Source: Paracoccaceae bacterium (lineage in GTDB: Bacteria; Pseudomonadota; Alphaproteobacteria; Rhodobacterales; Rhodobacteraceae). From it: 5,826 nt of DNA. The translations under genes were made by a program, and so were the position numbers. Shown one piece after another: positions 1 through 5,482 of the stretch (within the stretch, counting starts at the first letter, position 1; every line of letters starts with the position of its first letter). The notes under the pieces are model-generated. The model worked only from the letters and a program-made list of their open reading frames with translations. It searched no databases and was not told the DNA's origin. The stretch is from contig NYTF01000029.1 of NCBI GenBank assembly GCA_002683355.1, forward strand, positions 8,205 to 14,030, read 5' to 3'.

Positions 1-246
1 GTAGCAAGAGAAGTGCTACAGGAGGTCTATGAAATGGATCCTTATGTTACCCGTCTAGGTGGCTCGATACCAATTATGACTATATTCCTAAAAGAATTAG
101 GCGTTTATGGAACAATGTTTGGTTTTTCTGTTGGTGATGAAAATTTACATGCTCCAAATGAGTTTTTTCGCCTGAAGAATTTTAGGAGAGGCCAGGAAGC
201 ATATTGTAAATTATTTGAACGCTTAAGTGAGAAGTCTTTTAATTAA
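1..246 (+). CDS. M20-family metallopeptidase (dipeptidase/deacylase type), C-terminal fragment
   Basis: The reading frame is open from base 1 and ends at TAA 244-246, so only the last 81 residues are present; the GTG at 13 is internal, not a start. The fragment carries the typical end of M20 (ArgE/DapE/CPG2-like) zinc peptidases: an R-L-G-G-S-I-P stretch near fragment residues 18-24, the conserved small-domain/active-site junction, then D-E-N-x-H-A-P-N-E near residues 47-55, whose His is the C-terminal metal ligand in this family, and a final F-x-x-G helix. Enzymes of this type hydrolyse dipeptides or N-acyl amino acids in the cytoplasm. The exact substrate cannot be told from the tail. It converges on the GDPD gene with only 4 bp between the stop codons, and no terminator hairpin is visible there. 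Confidence 0.85.
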   Translation, partial: VAREVLQEVYEMDPYVTRLGGSIPIMTIFLKELGVYGTMFGFSVGDENLHAPNEFFRLKNFRRGQEAYCKLFERLSEKSFN

Positions 247-250
247 AGGG

Positions 251-1033
251 TTAGGTTTTTAGGCTTGGCCATTTATTTTTCTTTTTCATTATTTTTTTTA
301 ATAAAACGCAGTCATCTGTCATTATGCCATCAACATTAAGCTCTAGTAGTTTTTGCATTGTTACGGGATCATTGATTGTCCAAAAGTGAATTTTAATTCC
401 TAATTTGCGTGCGTATTTTAGCACTTTTTCTGTCATAAGAGAGATACCAAACTGCTTAATTGGTAATTGAATGCACTGTGACGTAAAGCTTTGGTTTCTT
501 TGAATTTGAGCACCCAAATAAAATTTAATAACGTCCCTTGTGCCCATGCTATGGCAGGTTTCTACTCCCAGTTCACCTATGATAGCATTTATGCGTTTGT
601 GGTTAAAACTTCCAATGCAAACTCGTGAATGGCACCCCATTTTTTTTATAACAGAAGCAATTGGCATAGTTGATTCCCAGGTTTTTGCGTCTAGGTTAAA
701 TAAGCCATCTGGAAACTCTTCAAAAACGTTTGAAAGTCGTGGTATTATGGATGACTTGTTTAATTTCAAACTATCAATATCAATATCGTTTAAATCACTT
801 ATTTTTAAATTTTCTCCTGTTAATCGCTCTAATGTGGCGTCATGAAAGATATAGGCTGTTCCATCTTTTGAACTGTGAATGTCTGTTTCTATTATTCGAT
901 AACCAAGATCTAAAGCTTTTCTAAATGACTCAAAGCTATTTTCGGTAGCTAGAAGGCTAGCCCCCCTATGAGCGATTGGAGCAATATTTGTACTGTTTAT
1001 ATATTCTAAAAAACTTTGAGAAGAAATTGACAT
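251..1033 (-). CDS. Glycerophosphodiester phosphodiesterase (GDPD family, UgpQ-like)
   Basis: 260 aa, full length for a cytoplasmic bacterial GDPD, with no signal peptide. The enzyme splits glycerophosphodiesters (lipid head-group debris) into glycerol-3-phosphate and an alcohol. The catalytic signature is complete: H22-R-G-A, E31-N, E49-T-D51 and H64-D, followed by an L-D-A-K strand (114-117) where the family has its acidic-x-Lys motif, F-W-T-I-N near 217-221, and G-I-M-T-D near 236-240 close to the end of the TIM barrel. The tail is Lys-rich (246-254). The ATG at 1033 leaves a normal 20-residue lead before HRG. Its ribosome site is weak: GAGAG, 9 nt upstream. It is the last gene of the minus-strand run, 21 bp after the peroxidase-related gene. 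A link to the importer is by position only; choline or ethanolamine phosphodiesters are possible sources, but this is inference. Confidence 0.9.
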   Translation of the reverse strand: MSISSQSFLEYINSTNIAPIAHRGASLLATENSFESFRKALDLGYRIIETDIHSSKDGTAYIFHDATLERLTGENLKISDLNDIDIDSLKLNKSSIIPRLSNVFEEFPDGLFNLDAKTWESTMPIASVIKKMGCHSRVCIGSFNHKRINAIIGELGVETCHSMGTRDVIKFYLGAQIQRNQSFTSQCIQLPIKQFGISLMTEKVLKYARKLGIKIHFWTINDPVTMQKLLELNVDGIMTDDCVLLKKIMKKKNKWPSLKT

Positions 1034-1054
1034 GAGGCTATACTCTCAATCGAA

Positions 1055-1630
1055 TTAATCTTTATAGAACCCAACAGTATCCCCACTCGTGGTAACTCCA
1101 AGACCATTTAACAGTCTATTTACATAATTGAAGTATCCAATAATCTGGTTTAGCTCAAGAATTTGCCCGTCATCTACGCCATTATCACGCAGATTAATTA
1201 CATCAGACTCTATCATTTCGCCTGGTTGTAAGGTTAATTTTTGACAATATTGGAGCATTGCCAACTCTGCTCCAGAAAAATAAGACTCAGGGTTTTTTGA
1301 ATTGAGCGCAATTTCTATTTTATTTGATTTGATGGAGTCCTGCATTAAGTGTGCGGCATTTTTCCAATGATTAGCGTAGGAGTAAGGGCAATCATTTAAT
1401 ATTGAAACGTAGCTACTTATAGTTTCTTGAAACCACATTGGAATGGTGTTCGTTTCATCATGCAATGCCGCTCGGTATAAGGTGACGTGCCCCTTCATGG
1501 TATTTGGCCGTAGAGAATGTACTCGCATGACATTATCAACTGTACCATGTGGAGTTCGAGCCAAATTGAGTACTTCTGATAGTTCTTTATCGGCATCTTC
1601 ATCAGATATCATTTTTATCCAAGCAGACAT
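1055..1630 (-). CDS. Peroxidase-related protein, AhpD-like/CMD superfamily, with CxxS in place of CxxC
   Basis: 191 aa, all-helical, and similar in plan to the 'uncharacterised peroxidase-related enzyme' branch of the AhpD/carboxymuconolactone decarboxylase superfamily. Family-like landmarks are an N-terminal H-S-L-R-P segment (38-42), the core motif starting at E69 (E-T-I-S-S-Y-V-S) and running into C81-P-Y-S84 and H88, and a C-terminal Y-F-N-Y-V-N-R-L-L-N-G-L-G-V segment (166-179). AhpD-type enzymes use two Cys of a CxxC motif plus Glu and His to reduce peroxides; here the second Cys is Ser (TCC codon). A classical disulphide cycle is therefore unlikely, and a one-Cys or non-redox role is possible. 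The start ATG at 1630 is backed by AAGGA (1638-1642) with a 7-nt spacer. It lies 33 bp downstream of the second AhpD-like gene and 21 bp before the GDPD gene. Confidence 0.8.
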   Translation of the reverse strand: MSAWIKMISDEDADKELSEVLNLARTPHGTVDNVMRVHSLRPNTMKGHVTLYRAALHDETNTIPMWFQETISSYVSILNDCPYSYANHWKNAAHLMQDSIKSNKIEIALNSKNPESYFSGAELAMLQYCQKLTLQPGEMIESDVINLRDNGVDDGQILELNQIIGYFNYVNRLLNGLGVTTSGDTVGFYKD

Positions 1631-1663
1631 AATTAGATCCTTAATCCTTGTTTAAATTAGCAA

Positions 1664-1999
1664 TCAGCTAGCGAATTCATCAAAAGCTTCAAGCGCTTTT
1701 GCGCTATAGGTAATTGATGGTCCCCCGCCCATGTAAGAACACATAGCTAATGCCTCTGTAAACTCTTCCCGGGTCGCTTTTAATCTCACCAGTGATTTTG
1801 TATGAAATCCGATGCAACTCTCACACTTTGTTGAGATGGCTATCCCTAATGCTATAAATTCTTTTGTTTTTTCATCTAGCGCGCCATTCTTTTTTGCTTC
1901 CTTGCCCATAGTTTCAAAGCCCTTAAAAGTCTCAGGGATTTCTTTTGAAAGATTACTAAAGGATTTCATCGTATTATTTAAAAAGTTTTGCCAATGCAT
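1664..1999 (-). CDS. AhpD-like/carboxymuconolactone decarboxylase family protein with intact CxxC
   Basis: 111 aa, the usual length for single-domain CMD-family proteins. The redox core is complete: K-E47-F-I-A-L-G, then C59-E-S-C62 and H66, with the typical later L-A-M-C-S-Y-M-G-G-G-P-S motif (85-95). Proteins like this act as small alkylhydroperoxidase or disulphide-reductase-type enzymes; a carboxymuconolactone decarboxylase role is not implied, since the family name covers both. The ATG at 1999 is preferred over an internal ATG at codon 11 because AAGGA (2006-2010) lies 6 nt upstream. It follows the permease stop by 34 bp and precedes another member of the same superfamily by 33 bp, so two diverged relatives sit in tandem. 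The substrate is unknown. Confidence 0.88.
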   Translation of the reverse strand: MHWQNFLNNTMKSFSNLSKEIPETFKGFETMGKEAKKNGALDEKTKEFIALGIAISTKCESCIGFHTKSLVRLKATREEFTEALAMCSYMGGGPSITYSAKALEAFDEFAS

Positions 2000-2033
2000 C
2001 TCTTTTCCTTTCAGTGATAATTACCTTTGATAG

Positions 2034-2801
2034 TTATTTTCTTTGATCTGCTCCAAGCTTTCGTTCTAACCAACGTATTCCCGAGCTAATAATCAGAACT
2101 AATATTAGATATTCAAATATTAGAAGTGTATAAATCTCTAATGGCCTATATTCACTAACATTAACTTCATTTGCTCGTCTTGTAAGCTCCTGCATGCCAA
2201 TAACTGAAGCAAATGCTGACATTTTGACAATATAAATAAACTGATTAGCAAGAGGTGGTAAAATTCTTCTCAATGCTTGTGGTAAGATCACGTATCGCAT
2301 AGTTTGAAAGTAATTTAATCCTATCGTTTTTGCGGCTTCTGTTTGCCCCTTTTCAATTGATTGAATCCCGCCTCGGTATATTTCTGCAGTAAATGCACTG
2401 TCTGAGATGGCTAAAGTTAATATAGCTCCCCAGAATGGATCAATTGGAATGTTAATGCCCATTGATTTTAAGATGACTGGTAAACCATAAAAGACCCAAA
2501 AAAGCATGGGTAACAAAGGGATTGCTCTAATAAATTCGACATAAATTCTGCTAGGCATTCGTATCCATCTGTTTTCAGATAATCCTGGAAGAACTACAAT
2601 TAACCCAATAATAATTGATAATATCGCTGCTATAATCGAAAGTTGTATTGTAGCTGAGAATCCACTCAATAAAAATGTAATATTATTCCATCCAGCTTTT
2701 GTTGTGGGGTCAATTACATACCAACCCCAGGTGCCAGGAGGTGAAGAACAGCTCGCTAATAAGGTTATTAAAAGAATTGCGATGACAGTTTTTTTTTGCA
2801 C
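2034..2801 (-). CDS. Polar amino acid-type ABC transporter permease (HisM/GlnP family)
   Basis: 255 aa inner-membrane subunit forming the channel of an ABC importer. Hydrophobic segments lie near 42-71, 86-112, 124-138, 183-205 and 222-242. The cytoplasmic EAA loop that docks on the ATPase is clear at about 140-172 (E-I-Y-R-G-G-I-Q-S-I-E-K-G-Q-T-E-A-A, then G-L). The first 30 residues are unusual: a hydrophobic signal-like stretch ends in L15-A-S-C18, a lipobox-like site, before W-G-W-Y-V-I-D-P-T. The start is GTG at 2801, chosen because AAAGG (2809-2813) lies 7 nt upstream and directly abuts the TAA of the ATPase gene, which suggests translational coupling (12-bp gap). Only one permease gene is present, so a homodimeric channel as in GlnP is likely. 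The solute is not defined by the sequence. Confidence 0.92.
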   Translation of the reverse strand: MQKKTVIAILLITLLASCSSPPGTWGWYVIDPTTKAGWNNITFLLSGFSATIQLSIIAAILSIIIGLIVVLPGLSENRWIRMPSRIYVEFIRAIPLLPMLFWVFYGLPVILKSMGINIPIDPFWGAILTLAISDSAFTAEIYRGGIQSIEKGQTEAAKTIGLNYFQTMRYVILPQALRRILPPLANQFIYIVKMSAFASVIGMQELTRRANEVNVSEYRPLEIYTLLIFEYLILVLIISSGIRWLERKLGADQRK

Positions 2802-2808
2802 AGTTGAA

Positions 2809-2813
2809 CCTTT
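2809..2813 (-). promoter_or_regulatory. Ribosome binding site of the permease gene, abutting the ATPase stop
   Basis: On the minus strand AAAGG follows the ATPase stop codon TAA (2814-2816) without a gap and sits 7 nt before the GTG start at 2801. A ribosome ending the ATPase is therefore placed directly at the next initiation site, which supports the GTG call and coupled synthesis of the two subunits. Confidence 0.65.
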
Positions 2814-3560
2814 TTAATGCTGTAAAATTTGATCTAGAAATAGCTTGCAACGATCTGTTTTTGGGTTTTTGAAGAAATCTTCTGGCGCGCCAGTTTCAAC
2901 AATCATTCCTTCGTCCATAAATATCATCCGATCTGCAGCCTTTTTTGCAAAACCCATTTCGTGTGTAACCACAATCATTGTGATCCCTTCATTTGCAAGA
3001 TCAATGATCACGTCTAAAACCTCAGCTATCATTTCTGGATCTAAAGCAGACGTAGGCTCATCAAAGAGCATTATATTTGGCTCCATACACAAAGCACGCG
3101 CAATAGCTACACGTTGTTGTTGTCCACCTGATAGTTGACTTGGATACTTGTCAACTTGTTCTGGAATTTTTACTCTTTTTAATAATGTTGTTGCACGCTC
3201 TTCAGCATCCTTCCGAGATAAACCGAGAGCCTTCATTGGCCCTAGAATTAAATTTTCCTTCACCGTCAGGTGTGGAAATAGATTAAATTGTTGGAATACC
3301 ATACCCACTTCGGTGAGGGTTTTATTATCTTTTTTCGATTTTGAACTTACTTCATCGCCTGAGACTTTTATAACTCCACTTTGATGGCTCTCCAAACTAT
3401 TAATGCATCTAACCAATGTTGACTTACCAGAACCTGAGGGACCACATATAACAATTTTTTCACCAACTGATACTTCTAAATTTATATCTTTTAACACCTG
3501 AAAATCATCAAACCATTTGTCTACACTTTTGAATTCAACGGCTAGAGCTTTTTTTGACAT
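2814..3560 (-). CDS. Polar amino acid-type ABC transporter ATP-binding protein (GlnQ/HisP family)
   Basis: 248 aa cytoplasmic ATPase that powers the importer. All nucleotide-binding elements are intact: Walker [10 protein letters not shown] (40-48), Q-loop V-F-Q90-Q-F-N-L-F-P-H, signature L-S-G-G-Q (143-147), Walker B I-M-L-F-D-E168-P, D-loop S-A-L-D (171-174) and switch His200 (V-T-H-E). The Q-Q-F-N-L-F-P-H text and the length are typical of the polar amino acid uptake class. The frame stays open upstream to 3668, but the extra 36 residues do not look like this family. The ATG at 3560 gives the normal N-terminus M-S-K-K and has a modest GGA (3567-3569) 6 nt upstream. It is the first gene of the minus-strand run and diverges from the binding-protein gene across a 304-bp control region. 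Confidence 0.95.
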   Translation of the reverse strand: MSKKALAVEFKSVDKWFDDFQVLKDINLEVSVGEKIVICGPSGSGKSTLVRCINSLESHQSGVIKVSGDEVSSKSKKDNKTLTEVGMVFQQFNLFPHLTVKENLILGPMKALGLSRKDAEERATTLLKRVKIPEQVDKYPSQLSGGQQQRVAIARALCMEPNIMLFDEPTSALDPEMIAEVLDVIIDLANEGITMIVVTHEMGFAKKAADRMIFMDEGMIVETGAPEDFFKNPKTDRCKLFLDQILQH

Positions 3561-3640
3561 TTTGTTTCCAAATGATGGAGGATTATCTTTCAGAATAAAC
3601 CTGTATGATTGAACTCTAACACAAAGAGCCTGATCAAAAA

Positions 3641-3668
3641 ATATTAGCGAGTTAATTAAGAATTGCAA
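3641..3668 (-). promoter_or_regulatory. Candidate sigma-70-like promoter for the minus-strand operon
   Basis: Reading the minus strand, TTGCAA (3663-3668) is followed after 16 nt by TAATAT (3641-3646), each matching 4 of 6 consensus bases. Transcription would begin near 3634, giving a leader of about 70-75 nt before the ATPase ATG at 3560. The -35 lies inside the palindrome AATTGCAATT and about 35 bp downstream (minus strand) of the 3704-3722 inverted repeat. In DNA this AT-rich such matches arise easily by chance, so the call is tentative. Confidence 0.3.
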
Positions 3669-3703
3669 TTATTTATTTTTCAGTTTTAAGTTTGTTAATC
3701 TAA

Positions 3704-3722
3704 AAATGAAAATCTTTCATTT
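3704..3722. promoter_or_regulatory. Perfect inverted repeat, candidate operator (8-3-8)
   Basis: AAATGAAA (3704-3711), spacer ATC, TTTCATTT (3715-3722): all eight pairs match. Symmetric half-sites of this size in a divergent promoter region are typical of binding sites for dimeric regulators. It lies about 144 bp before the ATPase ATG and 142 bp before the binding-protein ATG, close to the middle, so one regulator could act on both directions. It lacks a GC-rich stem and U-tract, so it is not a terminator. No regulator gene is in the window. Confidence 0.5.
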
Positions 3723-3851
3723 AACTTTTAATGATGATAGGTGCTACTGTAGTATTTTAAAAATATTTAGATGAGCTTGGCGTAGTTAAGTCTTAAAAAA
3801 AGATTGCGTTAGGTTGTTAATTAAAAAATTAAAAGAAATAGATCTTTAATT

Positions 3852-3856
3852 GGGAG
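3852..3856 (+). promoter_or_regulatory. Ribosome binding site that sets the start of the binding-protein gene
   Basis: GGGAG lies 8 nt before the ATG at 3865. It falls inside the longer frame that could start with TTG at 3850, so it argues for the ATG, which also begins the signal peptide with the normal M-K-L-I-K. Confidence 0.7.
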
Positions 3857-3864
3857 TAAATACG

Positions 3865-4638
3865 ATGAAATTAATAAAAATATATATCGCAGCTATATTG
3901 ACATTATTTATGGTAAATAGCTCAGTTGCCGCTGAGTCAGTTCTTAATCAAATTTTAAGTTCTGGAGTATTAAAAGCTGGTACGACTGGTGATTTTTACC
4001 CTTTTAGTAAAAGGGACACCGCAACGAATAGTTACGAAGGATATGATATAGATATCCTAAATGAATTAGCAAAAGACTTAGATGTTGAGATAGAGTTTGT
4101 TGCTACTGACTGGAAAACTTTAGTTAATGGAATAGTTTCTGAAAAGTATTACATAACAGGATCTGCCAGTATCAAAGCAAGTAGAATGAAAGCTTCAGGG
4201 TTTTCTGACCCTTATACAGCTGTTGTGACTAAAGCTTACACAACTGATGATAAGATTGATCGATTTAACGGCTGGGATTCTATCAATCAAGCTGATGTGC
4301 ATGTCGCAACAACATTAGGAACTTCTTTTGAAACCCAAGTTGAGAATTGGTTCGCAGATGCTAAGATTACTAAAGTTGAAGCACCAGCTAGAGGTTATCA
4401 AGAAGTCTTGGTTGGTAGAGCTGATGTTTTTGTAACATCTAACATTGAAGGTGGAAGCCTGCTTTCTAAATATCCAAATTTACGTGAGATTCCGGTTGAG
4501 GCTCCAAGAGCACCGGTGCCATTGGCTATGCTTTTACCTCAAGCAGATCAAGTATGGATCAATTATGTAAATAGTTGGATTAAAATTAAAGAGGCGAGAG
4601 GCTTCTTTAAGGCGACAGCTGATAAATACGGTCTTTAA
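3865..4638 (+). CDS. Periplasmic solute-binding protein of the ABC importer (SBP family 3, cyclohexadienyl dehydratase-like subgroup)
   Basis: 257 aa. A classic signal peptide (residues 1-23: charged M-K-L-I-K, hydrophobic core, S-V-A-A before E24) sends it to the periplasm. The mature part has the two-lobe type 2 fold features: L-K-A-G-T-T-G-D-F-Y-P-F (36-47), Y-E-G-Y-D-I-D (57-63), the ligand-carboxylate Arg at R107 in S-I-K-A-S-R, and G-R-A-D187 in lobe 2. The T-T-G-D and T-D-W-x-x-L (81-86) stretches resemble, by eye, the branch that includes periplasmic cyclohexadienyl dehydratase (PheC) and related binding proteins. Ser192 sits where amino-acid-binding members usually have the Asp that holds the alpha-amino group, and Y96 replaces a common Asp (K-Y-D-I). 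The ligand may thus be atypical; an enzyme role cannot be excluded. It diverges from its ATPase-permease genes and ends before a strong terminator. Confidence 0.88.
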   Translation: MKLIKIYIAAILTLFMVNSSVAAESVLNQILSSGVLKAGTTGDFYPFSKRDTATNSYEGYDIDILNELAKDLDVEIEFVATDWKTLVNGIVSEKYYITGSASIKASRMKASGFSDPYTAVVTKAYTTDDKIDRFNGWDSINQADVHVATTLGTSFETQVENWFADAKITKVEAPARGYQEVLVGRADVFVTSNIEGGSLLSKYPNLREIPVEAPRAPVPLAMLLPQADQVWINYVNSWIKIKEARGFFKATADKYGL

Positions 4639-4664
4639 AAACCATTCATTTAGAGTGTGAAAAG

Positions 4665-4689
4665 AAAAAGCCCCTTTGGGGCTTTTTTT
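4665..4689 (+). terminator. Intrinsic terminator after the binding-protein gene
   Basis: AAAAAGCCCC (4665-4674), loop TTT, GGGGCTTTTT (4678-4687): a perfect 10-bp stem with a run of seven T (4683-4689) on its 3' side. It lies 26 bp after the TAA at 4636-4638 and ends or reduces transcription before the creatininase-family gene. The A-tract on the 5' arm could also give some termination on the minus strand, but no minus-strand gene reads into it nearby. Confidence 0.9.
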
Positions 4690-4747
4690 ATTTTATTTAT
4701 TTTAGAAGATAAAAACTATTAATTTAAATATTTATCAAGGATAATGC

Positions 4748-5482
4748 ATGAAATTACTCACCTCAACCTGGTTTGAAGTTCAGGATTATTTAAAATCTTC
4801 CGATGGGATAATTGTGCCAACTGGCTCGGTTGAGCAACACGGACCAATTGGGTTAATTGGTACTGATGCTCTTTGTGTAGAAGAAATTGCTGGAGAAGTT
4901 GGAAGGAACATAAATGCCTTGATTGCTCCGACTTTGACATATGCCCCAGCTGAGTTTAATATGGAATTTCCAGGTACAATTTCTATTTCTTCAGAGCTAT
5001 TCCAAGAACTTTGTGGGCAAGTTTTGAGCTCACTCGCTCGGCAAGGATTTAGACATATTTATTTATTGAATGGTCACGGTGCAAACCTAGAGCCATTAAG
5101 AAACTTAAAAAATTCTATCACAGATGTTGAAATAAGAGTCAGAAGCTGGTGGGATTTTAAAAGCGTCAATGAGTTACGTGATAAATATTTTGGTGATTGG
5201 GAAGGTATGCATGCTACCCCATCTGAAATTTCAATAACGCGGGTTAATCATCGAGAAATTCAATCTTCGCTTGCAAAAATGCCACCCAAAAAATTAAGTA
5301 AAAAATACATAATAGACCATTCGGGTGACAAGCATGGAAATGCTAAAGAACATAGGAAGAATTTCCCTGATGGAAGAGTTGGTTCACATTCCGCGTTAGC
5401 AAAAGAAGAGTTTGGGATTGAATTAATGAATCAAGCAGTATCGCAAATAGAAAAGGATTATACGAATTTCTTAAAGATTTAA
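4748..5482 (+). CDS. Creatininase-family metal-dependent amidohydrolase
   Basis: 244 aa, normal length, cytoplasmic (no signal peptide). The family contains creatinine amidohydrolase, FAPy-type deformylases (ArfB) and MftE peptidase; all use two metal ions to open an amide or lactam bond. The ligand set is complete by motif: G-S-V-E29-Q-H31-G-P, G-T-D40-A, N-G-H110-G-A-N and E160 in H155-A-T-P-S-E-I-S; the last differs slightly from the common H-A-G-x-x-E-T-S. W134-W135 lie before the last ligand, and the late G-R-V-G-S-H-S-A (209-216) matches the family's G-V-x-G-x-P-x-x-A strand loosely. The ATG at 4748 has AAGGA (4737-4741) 6 nt upstream. The gene follows the binding-protein terminator, so it probably has its own promoter or depends on read-through. 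The substrate is undefined; true creatininase activity is not implied. Confidence 0.9.
   Translation: MKLLTSTWFEVQDYLKSSDGIIVPTGSVEQHGPIGLIGTDALCVEEIAGEVGRNINALIAPTLTYAPAEFNMEFPGTISISSELFQELCGQVLSSLARQGFRHIYLLNGHGANLEPLRNLKNSITDVEIRVRSWWDFKSVNELRDKYFGDWEGMHATPSEISITRVNHREIQSSLAKMPPKKLSKKYIIDHSGDKHGNAKEHRKNFPDGRVGSHSALAKEEFGIELMNQAVSQIEKDYTNFLKI

Larger units (their letters stand above)
3561..3864. promoter_or_regulatory. Divergent intergenic control region between the importer's ATPase and binding-protein genes
   Basis: This 304-bp AT-rich stretch separates two divergent start codons and must hold the promoters for both the five-gene minus-strand run and the plus-strand binding-protein gene. 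It contains a perfect inverted repeat (3704-3722), the palindrome AATTGCAATT (3661-3670) and an AT-only inverted repeat (3817-3832). I found no convincing sigma-70 pair for the plus-strand gene (TTGCGT at 3804-3809 lacks a good -10 partner), no -24/-12 element and no recognisable riboswitch. The frame extension of the ATPase ORF into 3561-3668 and the TTG-initiated extension of the binding protein at 3850 are not considered coding. Confidence 0.7.

Noticed and set aside
241..290. Possible terminator between M20 and GDPD (GGCTTGGCC followed by T-rich sequence)
   Set aside because: The stem would be only about 3 bp and the T-rich part encodes the Lys-rich GDPD tail.
770..789. Short direct repeat of about three ATATCA units
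   Set aside because: It encodes the D-I-D-I-D stretch of the GDPD and is too short to be a functional repeat array.
540..924. Plus-strand open frames of 64-101 codons inside the GDPD gene
   Set aside because: They lie antisense to a gene with a full catalytic signature and show no recognisable domain; shadows.
2845..3384. Plus-strand open frames opposite the ABC ATPase
   Set aside because: Antisense shadows of a strongly conserved coding sequence with low-complexity translations.
3561..3668. 36-residue N-terminal extension of the ATPase reading frame
   Set aside because: It has no similarity to the family's N-terminus, and the ATG at 3560 has a ribosome site and gives the normal protein length.
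3743..3755. Small palindrome CTAC-T-GTAG upstream of the binding-protein gene
   Set aside because: The arms are only 4 bp and do not extend; expected by chance in a region of this size.
3777..3798. TTGGC-containing sequence as a sigma-54 (-24/-12) promoter
   Set aside because: There is no TTGC at the required spacing after TGGC.
3817..3832. TTAATT-AAAA-AATTAA inverted repeat near the binding-protein start
   Set aside because: It consists only of A and T in an A/T-rich leader, so symmetry is weak evidence; there is no stable stem.
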